From contig NZ_LDJX01000004.1 in assembly GCF_001306415.1 (NCBI RefSeq), forward strand, positions 99,501 to 163,500: a DNA stretch of 64,000 nucleotides. Reading direction: 5' to 3'. Source of the stretch: Croceitalea dokdonensis DOKDO 023. GTDB taxonomy: Bacteria; Bacteroidota; Bacteroidia; Flavobacteriales; Flavobacteriaceae. A program made the translations under genes and the position numbers. Shown here piece by piece: positions 9,276 through 17,189 of this stretch. Each line of letters begins with the position of its first letter. Positions within the stretch are counted from its first letter, which is position 1. A model generated the notes under the pieces. It ran no database searches, was not told where the DNA came from, and saw nothing but the letters and a program-made list of their open reading frames with translations.

Positions 9276-10345
9276 TGGAGACCATCTGCTTTTTTAATAC
9301 AGCAAAAGCCTGGGGAGGCGGTGAAAAATGGCATTTTGAAGTAAGCCGTCATTTGCACCAAAATGGTTTTGACGTTTTTGTGGTTGCCCATGAAAAAAGT
9401 GCGTTACTGGAGAAACTCATAGGGGCCCAAATTCCTTGCAAGGGGATTGCTATTTCCAATCTTAGTTTTATCAACCCCTTTTCCGTAAGACAGGTATATC
9501 AAAGTCTTGCATCCAGGAAAATCAAGACCATTGTAATGAACCTCTCCAGGGATGTTAAAATTGCTGGGAGAATGGCAAAAAAAGCGGGCATTCCAAGAAT
9601 TATTTATAGAAGGGGCAGCGCAATACCCATTAAAAATACCTGGTTCAATAGGTATTTGTTCAAAAACATAATAACGGAAATACTTGCTAATTCCCAAGCT
9701 ACGAAAAAGACCATTTTGGCCAACAATGCCAATCTTTTTGATGAAAACAACATCAACGTCATTCATAATGGTATTGACACGGGGAAGACCGTTCCCCAAG
9801 CCAAAAAAAACAACATTTTAACCATACTTACTCTTGGAAGGTTGGAATATCAAAAAAACCATAAATTTTTGTTGCACTTAGCGGTAGCACTTAAAAAACG
9901 TGGACTGCAATTCCTAATTCGCATAGGGGGTGATGGTAGGCTTAAAGAGCAATTAACTAAAATGGCGATAACCCTAGGAGTTGGGGATTATATAAGGTTT
10001 GATGGGTTCATAGAATCGCCTTTGACCTACATCAATCAAGCAGATATTTTTGTGCTCCCTTCCCGTTGGGAAGGTTTTGGATATGTTTTGGCAGAAGCCG
10101 CACTTTGCAAAAAACCCATTGTAGCCTTTGATGTTAGCAGCAACCCTGAACTCATTTCCCATGGAACATCTGGATACCTGCTACCAAAGGATGATGTAAA
10201 TGCCTTCGCAGATGCCATCATTAAACTAGATCAGCAACCAGAATTAAGGGAAGCGTTTGGCCGTAACGGACACCAATTTGTGACGGAACACCTAGACCAA
10301 AACCAACAATTGCAAAAAATCCAAGACTACCTGGTCCATGCCTAA
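9275..10345 (+). CDS. Glycosyltransferase family 4
   Basis: The 356-residue GT-B enzyme opens with an acceptor-domain motif AKAWGGGEKWHFEVSRHL (glycine-rich loop after the first strand). The donor domain starts at ILTLGRLEYQKNH, and the E-x7-E pair is in WEGFGYVLAEAAL. It is coupled to the gene before it by a one-base overlap and overlaps the following GT2 gene by 8 bp. Tight packing with two other transferases indicates a joint pathway, probably lipopolysaccharide core assembly. The sugar specificity cannot be read from the sequence. Confidence 0.92.
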   Translation: METICFFNTAKAWGGGEKWHFEVSRHLHQNGFDVFVVAHEKSALLEKLIGAQIPCKGIAISNLSFINPFSVRQVYQSLASRKIKTIVMNLSRDVKIAGRMAKKAGIPRIIYRRGSAIPIKNTWFNRYLFKNIITEILANSQATKKTILANNANLFDENNINVIHNGIDTGKTVPQAKKNNILTILTLGRLEYQKNHKFLLHLAVALKKRGLQFLIRIGGDGRLKEQLTKMAITLGVGDYIRFDGFIESPLTYINQADIFVLPSRWEGFGYVLAEAALCKKPIVAFDVSSNPELISHGTSGYLLPKDDVNAFADAIIKLDQQPELREAFGRNGHQFVTEHLDQNQQLQKIQDYLVHA

Positions 10346-11114
10346 AAACCCCACTAAAATATCGGCCCTGCTCATTACCTTCAATGAAAGGCACAACATT
10401 GATGCGGTACTGGAAAACCTGGGTTTTGCCGATGAGATTATTGTGGTAGATTCCTTTAGTACCGATGGCACCATAGAACGTATTAAAACGCGCCCCAAAG
10501 TAACGTTGATACAACGTCCTTTTCTAAACTATACCGATCAAAAAAGTTACGCTTTGGCACAGGCCACACATGATTGGGTTCTCTTTTTGGATGCTGATGA
10601 GCGTCTTACCCCACAGCTAAAAAAGGAAGTGCTTGAGGTAGTTGCATCCGATGCCGGACCGGTAGCTTATTTCTTTTTAAGAACCTTTATGTTCAAAAAT
10701 AAAGTACTCCGTTTTAGCGGTTGGCAAAGCGACAAAAACTACCGCTTATTCAGAAAAAGCAAGGTTCAGTTTGTACAACATAGGATTGTCCATGAAACGC
10801 TCCAGGTTAATGGGACCTCTGCCACCCTTAAAAATAGATTACTGCATTACTCTTACACGGATTATGAAGAATATAAGGGAAAGATGCTGAAATATGGAAA
10901 AATGAAGGCGCAAGAGGAACACGCCAAAGGTAAAAAAGCCAGATTCTTCCATTTTATTTTTAGGCCCATGTATAAATTCATCAATCATTTTGTCATAAGG
11001 CTTGGGTTTCTGGATGGCAAACGTGGTGCCATCATCAGTTATCTAAATGCGTTGGGCGTGTTGGCAAGGTATAGGGAGATGAAACGCTTACAAACCACGA
11101 AAAAACCCGAATAA
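10338..11114 (+). CDS. Glycosyltransferase family 2 (WaaE/KdtX-like), paralogue of 5817-6650
   Basis: This 258-residue GT-A enzyme is clearly paralogous to the gene at 5817. Both have GFADEIIVVDSFSTDGT, the NYTDQK motif, a DADE metal site, FSGWQ(S/T)DKN and the (I)VHE segment. Differences cluster in the N-terminal helix and the C-terminal tail, as expected if the two add similar sugars to different acceptors. The ATG lies inside the end of the preceding gene, and the stop overlaps the following start by one base (TAATG), making one translational chain from 8157 to 11677. Confidence 0.92.
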   Translation: MPKNPTKISALLITFNERHNIDAVLENLGFADEIIVVDSFSTDGTIERIKTRPKVTLIQRPFLNYTDQKSYALAQATHDWVLFLDADERLTPQLKKEVLEVVASDAGPVAYFFLRTFMFKNKVLRFSGWQSDKNYRLFRKSKVQFVQHRIVHETLQVNGTSATLKNRLLHYSYTDYEEYKGKMLKYGKMKAQEEHAKGKKARFFHFIFRPMYKFINHFVIRLGFLDGKRGAIISYLNALGVLARYREMKRLQTTKKPE

Positions 11115-11677
11115 TGTCTTTTCAAAACCAAGTGGATAACAGTGTGTCATGCCTTTTGGAGGGCGGTTTACTTGTTTATCCAACCGTGGCCGGATGGGCC
11201 TTAGGCTGTGACGCCACTAACAATACAAGTATTCACCGTCTGCGTAAGACAATGGAAACCCCAGTCGCTGTAACGCTTTCCATTTTAGTGGCCAACCAAG
11301 CCATGATGGAAAGGTTTGTAAAGCATGTTCCAGAAGTGGCCTATGATATATTTGATCTTGCCACGAAACCAACGACCCTTATTTTTGACCAATCCAAACA
11401 CCTCCCACCCAAACTATCGCTTTACGGTGAGGTAGGTGTGCTTATCGCCTCCAGTAAATTTTGCCGATATCTCATACAGAAATTAAAGAAACCCATCATT
11501 TTTTATCCATTGACAACTACCGCCACCTCCATAAAAAACAGTTTTTCAGCTATTGACCCAAAAATTTTAAAGAGCGTGGACTATGTGGTAAATTTGCAGC
11601 AAGAAAAAGAGCTATGTACCCCATCATCCATTATAAAACTGACCAGTAATGGTCTTGTTCAGGTGATTCGGGAGTGA
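11114..11677 (+). CDS. Degenerate Sua5/YrdC-like protein, probably catalytically altered
   Basis: The 187-residue protein has the layout of an L-threonylcarbamoyladenylate synthase (first step of t6A tRNA modification): GGLLVYPT, ALGCDATN, a central helix bundle ending VPEVAYDI, ATKPTTLIFD and a C-terminal VDYVVNLQ. However, residues the family uses to bind ATP, bicarbonate and threonine are replaced: DTV after the PT motif is VAG (25-27), the KxR motif is MET (47-49), the Arg of the GxRxP region is a Leu (VGVLIA, 107-112), and STSAN is FYPLT (130-134). The frame is intact over its full length. It keeps tight linkage to the CCA-transferase gene 15 bp downstream. It may be a non-enzymatic paralogue, with a normal Sua5 elsewhere in the genome. 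Confidence 0.75.
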   Translation: MSFQNQVDNSVSCLLEGGLLVYPTVAGWALGCDATNNTSIHRLRKTMETPVAVTLSILVANQAMMERFVKHVPEVAYDIFDLATKPTTLIFDQSKHLPPKLSLYGEVGVLIASSKFCRYLIQKLKKPIIFYPLTTTATSIKNSFSAIDPKILKSVDYVVNLQQEKELCTPSSIIKLTSNGLVQVIRE

Positions 11678-11692
11678 GCGGTAAGGAAAATA

Positions 11693-13114
11693 ATGGAACA
11701 TCAAACAGCTTTAGAACACCCTATTTTTAAGACCATTCAACAAAGTGCCAAAAAACTTGATGTTCAGGCGTTTGTCATTGGAGGTTATGTCCGGGATTTT
11801 TTATTGCAACGAGGAAATGCAAAGGATATAGACATTGTTTGTGTGGGCAGTGGCATTGCATTGGCCAAAGAGGTGGCAGCCAGGCTGCCCGGTAAGCAGG
11901 AAGTTAAATTCTTTAAGAATTTTGGTACCGCCATGTTGCACCACCAGGGGATAGAACTGGAATTTGTTGGTGCAAGAAAAGAAAGCTACGACAGGAACAG
12001 CAGAAAACCAATTGTGGAGGACGGTAGTTTGGAGGACGATCAAAACCGAAGGGACTTTACCATTAATGCCATGGCATTTTCCCTTAATCCAGATTCCTTT
12101 GGCAAGCTCATAGATCCATTTAACGGCATGCACGATTTGGAGCAGAAAACCATTCGCACCCCTTTGGCCCCAGGGATTACCTATTCTGACGATCCCTTGC
12201 GGATGATGCGTGCCATACGGTTTGCCACCCAACTGGACTTTACCATTGAAAAGGATTCCCTACAGGCCATAACGGACCACAACCACCGTATTAAAATTAT
12301 CTCAAAAGAACGCATTGTGGATGAGGTCCATAAAATCCTGGCCTCAAAGAAACCATCTAAAGGTTTTGCCCTTCTTTACAAAACGGGCTTATTGCCCATG
12401 ATTTTCCCGGAACTGGATGCATTGCGTGGCATTGATGAAATTGATGGTCAGACCCACAAAGATAATTTCTGGCACACACTGGAAGTGGTAGATAATATTG
12501 CCCAAACCACCGATAACCTATGGCTAAGATGGGCGGCATTACTACATGATATTGGCAAAGCACCAACCAAACGGTTTGACAAAAAAAATGGATGGACCTT
12601 CCATGCCCATGAATTTGTGGGTTCCAAAATGGTATACAAACTGTTTAAACGCCTAAAGATGCCCCTTAACGACAAAATGAAGTTTGTCCAAAAAATGGTT
12701 TTGATGAGTTCCAGGCCAGTGATTTTATCAGAAGACCACGTAACGGATTCCGCAGTGAGGCGTTTGGTTTTTGATGCCGGTGATTTTGTAGAAGACCTAA
12801 TGACCCTTTGCGAGGCAGATATCACTACTAAAAACCCTAAAAAACAACGACGGTACCTTAAAAATTTCAAAGAGGTAAGACGTAAAATAGTGGAAGTCGA
12901 AGAAAGGGATCGAATACGCAACTTTCAACCACCGGTTTCTGGAGAGGAAATCATGAAAACCTTTGATTTAAAACCTTCAAGGGAAATAGGAATTATTAAG
13001 GAGGCGATAAAGGAAGCTATCTTGGCTGGTGAAATACCCAATGAGTACGCTGCGGCCAAGGACTTTATGCTTAGACAAGGAATAAAAATAGGACTAACAC
13101 CCGTAAGTCAATGA
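11693..13114 (+). CDS. cca: CCA tRNA nucleotidyltransferase / poly(A) polymerase family with HD domain
   Basis: The 473-residue protein belongs to class II tRNA nucleotidyltransferases. The catalytic head carries GGYVRDFLL (residues 30-38) and the metal-binding DID (45-47), followed by RRDFTINAMAF and the nucleotide-selecting helix around DPLRMMRAIRFA. An HD phosphohydrolase domain follows (LLHDIGK, about residue 285). It would add or repair the 3' CCA of tRNAs; the tRNA-Pro gene in this window lacks an encoded CCA, which fits that need. Its stop overlaps the heme A synthase start by 4 bp (ATGA). Confidence 0.94.
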   Translation: MEHQTALEHPIFKTIQQSAKKLDVQAFVIGGYVRDFLLQRGNAKDIDIVCVGSGIALAKEVAARLPGKQEVKFFKNFGTAMLHHQGIELEFVGARKESYDRNSRKPIVEDGSLEDDQNRRDFTINAMAFSLNPDSFGKLIDPFNGMHDLEQKTIRTPLAPGITYSDDPLRMMRAIRFATQLDFTIEKDSLQAITDHNHRIKIISKERIVDEVHKILASKKPSKGFALLYKTGLLPMIFPELDALRGIDEIDGQTHKDNFWHTLEVVDNIAQTTDNLWLRWAALLHDIGKAPTKRFDKKNGWTFHAHEFVGSKMVYKLFKRLKMPLNDKMKFVQKMVLMSSRPVILSEDHVTDSAVRRLVFDAGDFVEDLMTLCEADITTKNPKKQRRYLKNFKEVRRKIVEVEERDRIRNFQPPVSGEEIMKTFDLKPSREIGIIKEAIKEAILAGEIPNEYAAAKDFMLRQGIKIGLTPVSQ

Positions 13115-14145
13115 AGAAAAATACGCGCAAAGTTGCCAAAATAGCATTGGTATTGGTCTACTTGGTTATCATTGCCGGGGCCGTGGTACGGATGACCGGT
13201 AGCGGAATGGGATGTCCAGATTGGCCAAAGTGCTTTGGGTATTACATTCCCCCAACAGAAGAATCTACCTTGCTGTGGGAGCCCAATAAAACATTTGAAA
13301 AAGGCCAGGTAATCATTGTAAAGGAGTCTTTATTAGTGGCAAAAACAAACCTTACAACGGGGGCCACCATCAATACGGAGAACTGGGAAACCTATACAAA
13401 GCACGATTATGCCAAATTTAACGTATGGCACACCTGGATAGAATACATTAACAGGTTGCTGGGGGCTTTGGCAGGCTTGGCCACCCTCATCCTTGCGCTT
13501 TTTTCCCTATCGTACTGGAAAGAAAAAAAACGGGTTACCCTGCTCTCCTTTCTAGTTGTCCTGGGCATGGGCTTCCAAGCTTGGCTTGGGGCCACCGTGG
13601 TATATTCCGTCTTGGCACCCGTGCGCATTACATTACATATGTTAATGGCATTGGTTATTGTGGCCATGCTCATCTACCTTATTTTTTTATTGGCAGACAC
13701 CAAAAAAAGGCTCCTACTTCCCAAAAAACTACAATGGCTACTAGGTGGAGCCTTAATTTTGACCTTAATACAGGTAGCGCTGGGCACACAAGTACGGCAA
13801 TTTGTGGATGAACAGATAGATTTGGTAGGAGAAGGTGCCAAACAACTTTGGCTCAAGGTTCCTGCCCTAAACTTTTATGTGCACCGTTCCCTATCCATTT
13901 TGGTGCTTGCAATAAATGGATATTTGTTTTATTCCATTAAGAGGTTGCAGCTGCCCCTTGTAAAAATCAATTGGGTAATGTTGGTTTTGGTACTGGAAAT
14001 ACTAACGGGAATTGCCATGTATTACCTTGATTTTCCTTTTGGCAGCCAACCCTTGCACTTGGTGCTTGCCAGTTTGTTGTTTGGGGTGCAGTTTTATCTA
14101 CTTTTGGAAGCCATAATTTGGGGCAAGCCTAACAAATCTTTGTAA
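13111..14145 (+). CDS. ctaA: Heme A synthase (CtaA/COX15)
   Basis: This 344-residue polytopic membrane protein oxidises the C8 methyl group of heme O to the formyl group of heme A for aa3-type cytochrome oxidase. About eight transmembrane helices are visible. Haem-ligand histidines occur in VWHTWIEYINR, ITLHMLMA, YVHRSLS and PLHLVLAS. The CPDWPKC loop after the first helix supplies the paired cysteines typical of the family. A long periplasmic insert separates helices 1 and 2. It is translationally coupled to cca by a 4-bp overlap. Confidence 0.95.
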   Translation: MKKNTRKVAKIALVLVYLVIIAGAVVRMTGSGMGCPDWPKCFGYYIPPTEESTLLWEPNKTFEKGQVIIVKESLLVAKTNLTTGATINTENWETYTKHDYAKFNVWHTWIEYINRLLGALAGLATLILALFSLSYWKEKKRVTLLSFLVVLGMGFQAWLGATVVYSVLAPVRITLHMLMALVIVAMLIYLIFLLADTKKRLLLPKKLQWLLGGALILTLIQVALGTQVRQFVDEQIDLVGEGAKQLWLKVPALNFYVHRSLSILVLAINGYLFYSIKRLQLPLVKINWVMLVLVLEILTGIAMYYLDFPFGSQPLHLVLASLLFGVQFYLLLEAIIWGKPNKSL

Positions 14146-14170
14146 CTTTGCCTTCACCTAAAATGTAAGG

Positions 14171-14665
14171 ATGGTCTATAAAATTAGGATAATTCTTGAC
14201 GCCGAAGAAGATATTTTCAGGGATTTGGAAGTGGAACAACACAACACCTTGGAAGATTTCCACAATGCCATTACACAGGCATTTGGGTTCATGGGCAATG
14301 AAATGGCTTCTTTCTACACCTGTGACCAAGATTGGAACCAAGATGAGGAAATAGCCTTATTTGATATGAGCGAGAACGGCTCTGATATCAGGCTGATGAA
14401 CGAAACCTTACTGGAAGACATATTAACGGAAAATAGTCCTAAACTAATTTATGTCTACGACTTTTTAAGCATGTGGACCTTCTTTGTGGAACTTGCGGAT
14501 ATTGTGGATAAGGAAGACGGAAGAACGTACCCAAACGTATTGTTCAGTTTTGGGGAACTCCCAGATGCACCACCGGAAAAAAGATTTGAGTCCAAACCTT
14601 CCATAGAATTTGATGACAATTTTGGAAATTATGACGATTTGGATTTTGATGAGAACTGGAATTGA
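14171..14665 (+). CDS. pRiA4b ORF-3 / IS1096 TnpR-like family protein
   Basis: This is an acidic 164-residue protein. KIRIILDAEEDIFRDLEV, LEDFHNAITQAFGF and a YVYDF segment near residue 97 (LIYVYDFLSMW) match the plasmid pRiA4b ORF-3 family, whose members were first noticed beside transposons but are widespread as stand-alone genes. The C-terminal 30 residues are almost all acidic or aromatic (DDNFGNYDDLDFDENWN). The function is unknown. No transposase or terminal repeat is nearby. Confidence 0.8.
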   Translation: MVYKIRIILDAEEDIFRDLEVEQHNTLEDFHNAITQAFGFMGNEMASFYTCDQDWNQDEEIALFDMSENGSDIRLMNETLLEDILTENSPKLIYVYDFLSMWTFFVELADIVDKEDGRTYPNVLFSFGELPDAPPEKRFESKPSIEFDDNFGNYDDLDFDENWN

Positions 14666-14733
14666 TTTCGGTTAACAGGTGCTAGTTCCTATTTTGAAAC
14701 AAACAGAATACCCATAAATCCTTTGATATAGCC

Positions 14734-15792
14734 ATGCTCAACTTTTATAGTGCCCAGATAGAACGTATTTCCCTTCACCGCGTAGGGAACAAGCATAAGA
14801 ATGAACCCATTTTTTTATCCCAAGAGCCCTTTGGCCTAAACGATGAAATGTCCGGGCTCCTTAAAGAGTATTTTTTTAAACCGTTCAGGGAAAAAGAAGA
14901 GAACTATTTTAAGTTTGACCATGAAGCGGACTTAGAGTTTAATGAGGTGTATAACGCTATTGTTACCATGTTAAAGGACGATGCTACCTTTCATCACGAA
15001 TCCAAAAAGATTACCACCCAACTTTACGACCAGTCCAAACATCCGCACATTAAAAGTGGTGAGGTGTATGTAGTACACTTTACGGATATTGCCTTGGATA
15101 ACCAAAAAACCGATGCCATTGGCATCTTTAAAAGTGAATTAAAACATGATTTTCTTCAATTTCAAGAAAAAGGACAAAACCTTGATATTTTAATTGAGCA
15201 GGGCATCAATATCAACAAATTGGATAAAGGTTGTTTGGTGTTCAACGTAGAAAAAGAAGCAGGTTACAAGGTCCTGTCCGTAGATAGCAATAAGTACGAC
15301 ACCAAATACTGGTTGGAAGATTTTTTAAACATCACTCCTTTGTCAGATGATAATTTTAAAACCAAGAACTACCTAAAATTCTGTCAGAATTTCGCCAAAG
15401 ATGTGGTCTTGCCCGCAGAGGACAAACAACAAGAGGTTCTTTTTATGAACCGTGCCGTAAACCATTTTGCCAAGAACGATTCGTTTGAAGAAAGCAACTT
15501 CCTAAACGAGGTGATGGAAAACCCGGAGTTGATTCCAGAGTTTAAGCATTATAAGGTTGAAAAAGGACCAAAATTCAGCATAGAGGATGTCTCCAATTTT
15601 GACATCGCCAACAAGGCGGTATCGGACGCCAGAAAAAAAATGAAAAACGTGATTGAACTGGACACCAATATCCAGATTAAACTGGATTTCATTAATCCGG
15701 AATCTGCTGAAAAGTTTGTGGAAAAAGGCTGGGATGAAGAGCGCCAAATGTATTATTACCTGGTTTATTTCAATAAGGAACAAAAGAGCTAG
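14734..15792 (+). CDS. Nucleoid-associated protein, NdpA/YejK family
   Basis: This 352-residue protein resembles the NdpA (37-kDa nucleoid-associated) family: the N-terminus IERISLHRVGNK, an acidic helical region, the central VVHFTDIALDNQKTDAIGIFKSE segment, and a C-terminal beta strand/helix ending IQIKLDFINPESAEKFVEKG. Family members bind DNA and are sometimes found next to restriction or defence genes, but the biochemical role is not settled. It stands 68 bp after the previous gene and converges on the kinase-like gene at 15852. Confidence 0.82.
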   Translation: MLNFYSAQIERISLHRVGNKHKNEPIFLSQEPFGLNDEMSGLLKEYFFKPFREKEENYFKFDHEADLEFNEVYNAIVTMLKDDATFHHESKKITTQLYDQSKHPHIKSGEVYVVHFTDIALDNQKTDAIGIFKSELKHDFLQFQEKGQNLDILIEQGININKLDKGCLVFNVEKEAGYKVLSVDSNKYDTKYWLEDFLNITPLSDDNFKTKNYLKFCQNFAKDVVLPAEDKQQEVLFMNRAVNHFAKNDSFEESNFLNEVMENPELIPEFKHYKVEKGPKFSIEDVSNFDIANKAVSDARKKMKNVIELDTNIQIKLDFINPESAEKFVEKGWDEERQMYYYLVYFNKEQKS

Positions 15793-15851
15793 CTGTAGCA
15801 ACCCCTTGGAAGGGAACTTCAAAGAAGGAATGGCATACAGGTAGCCCCAAC

Positions 15852-16943
15852 CTACAGTTTTATTTTATGCTCTATGATTTGCTTCATGCTCACATCCTCA
15901 TAATTTCGCTTCACAAACTTAAGGGCAACATCTAATATCTGTCCCATGTTGGTACACTTTTTAAAGTTCAGGTCCTTGGTAAACTCATAGAGCTGGCCAG
16001 CGAGCAATGCTACATTCTCCGGTCTGGAAATGGTTGATGCCTTGGCTATTCTTCTAAGCTTTTTTATGCGGTTACCAGAACTGATGATGCGTTTTGCCAC
16101 TATGGAACGCTCTTCCAGTTTATATTGGTTTACGGAATCTTCCAAAAGCTTGGTACGCACCAACTCCACCATTTGAAAGTTTTCCTTAAAAAATTGGGGG
16201 CGGTATACTTTTAACTTACCCTCAAAACATTGCTGATCAAAATCTATGGCCCTTATCCGATAAACCACATGGTCAAAATCATGCACGGGAACAATGACAT
16301 AATTATAGCTGCGCATATCGCCCAACAGCCTGATCATACAGCGCTCGTTAAACTTTACAAATTCCTTTGCCAGCTGTGCCTTTTCCCGCTCGGTACAATT
16401 GGGCAGGTTGTTTTTAATAAATTCATCTCCCGGTATACCTGCAATATGTTCCTCGATCAAGGTATCCTTATAGACTAAGAAATTAAGATTATACGGGGAA
16501 AGCATGTGTTCCAGTTCCAATCCAAAAATCCTGCTGGCATCGGTTTTCTTAACATAGAAATACGTAAAATTATCGTTTAAGATGTTCCTGATCTTTATCC
16601 TAAAAGGCTTGGAGTTCCCAAAGGTGCAGAAGTCAACAGCATCCACATTTAGGTATTGGTGGATGTTGTCACTACCATCGGAATGCAATATGGAATAGAC
16701 TTTTTTTAGACTATGGTCTATTTCCTTCCTATCAAATTCTGAATAATACACCCGTATCCAAAGGGTATCCACATCATTGGAATCATACACATTAACAGAC
16801 CCGGAAAAGCGTAATAAATCCTCATAAAAAATGGGAATCTCAATTTTACGATTATAATCGTATAAGTATTTATCCAATCCTTCGCTTACCGCAAAAGCCG
16901 GTTTCTTTTTAGACATTAATCGCTCTTCTGACATGCGATACAA
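15852..16943 (-). CDS. Uncharacterised protein with APH/HipA-like kinase residue pattern
   Basis: I do not recognise a named family for this 363-residue soluble protein. Read as a kinase fold it shows the key residues in order and at sensible spacing: YFYVKK (Lys132/133, candidate beta-3 Lys), GLELEHM (Glu143/145, helix-C Glu), a hinge-like IEEHIAGIPGDEF (163-175), LGDMRSYNYVI (207-217, catalytic-loop Asp and Asn as in HGDxxxxN), and RAIDFDQQ (231-238, the DFG-equivalent metal Asp). Aminoglycoside-phosphotransferase-like enzymes share this layout. The His before GD is replaced by Leu. Alternative starts are 16934 (MSEER) and 16916 (MSKKK). It is divergent from the giant adhesin gene across 246 bp. 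The substrate is unknown. Confidence 0.6.
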   Translation of the reverse strand: MYRMSEERLMSKKKPAFAVSEGLDKYLYDYNRKIEIPIFYEDLLRFSGSVNVYDSNDVDTLWIRVYYSEFDRKEIDHSLKKVYSILHSDGSDNIHQYLNVDAVDFCTFGNSKPFRIKIRNILNDNFTYFYVKKTDASRIFGLELEHMLSPYNLNFLVYKDTLIEEHIAGIPGDEFIKNNLPNCTEREKAQLAKEFVKFNERCMIRLLGDMRSYNYVIVPVHDFDHVVYRIRAIDFDQQCFEGKLKVYRPQFFKENFQMVELVRTKLLEDSVNQYKLEERSIVAKRIISSGNRIKKLRRIAKASTISRPENVALLAGQLYEFTKDLNFKKCTNMGQILDVALKFVKRNYEDVSMKQIIEHKIKL

Positions 16944-17189
16944 TTTACATTAAAACTCCTTTATCCCTCCCAAATTCCTTCTCCGTCCCGTACAGCATTT
17001 TCCTACATAAAATAGTGAAAATCAATAGCTGCAATTCCTTATATCCATTGGGTTTTTTAAGCTTTCTTACCTGTTTTGGACAGTTACCAACAACCTAAGC
17101 CAGTTTTACAACATAATGTTGCCCAACGCCGGTGGCTGTAGTTTTTTTGAAGTTAGGTATAAAGTGCGAAGGCACAAAAATTATCGTAA

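Noticed and set aside
14171-14665. Remnant of an insertion sequence, because the family is named after IS1096 TnpR
   Set aside because: No transposase fragment, terminal inverted repeat or target duplication is visible, and the family is mostly chromosomal and stand-alone.
15793-15857. CTGTAG/CTACAG arms as a bidirectional terminator after the NdpA-like gene
   Set aside because: The arms are six bases with a loop over 50 bases and the inner sequences do not pair.
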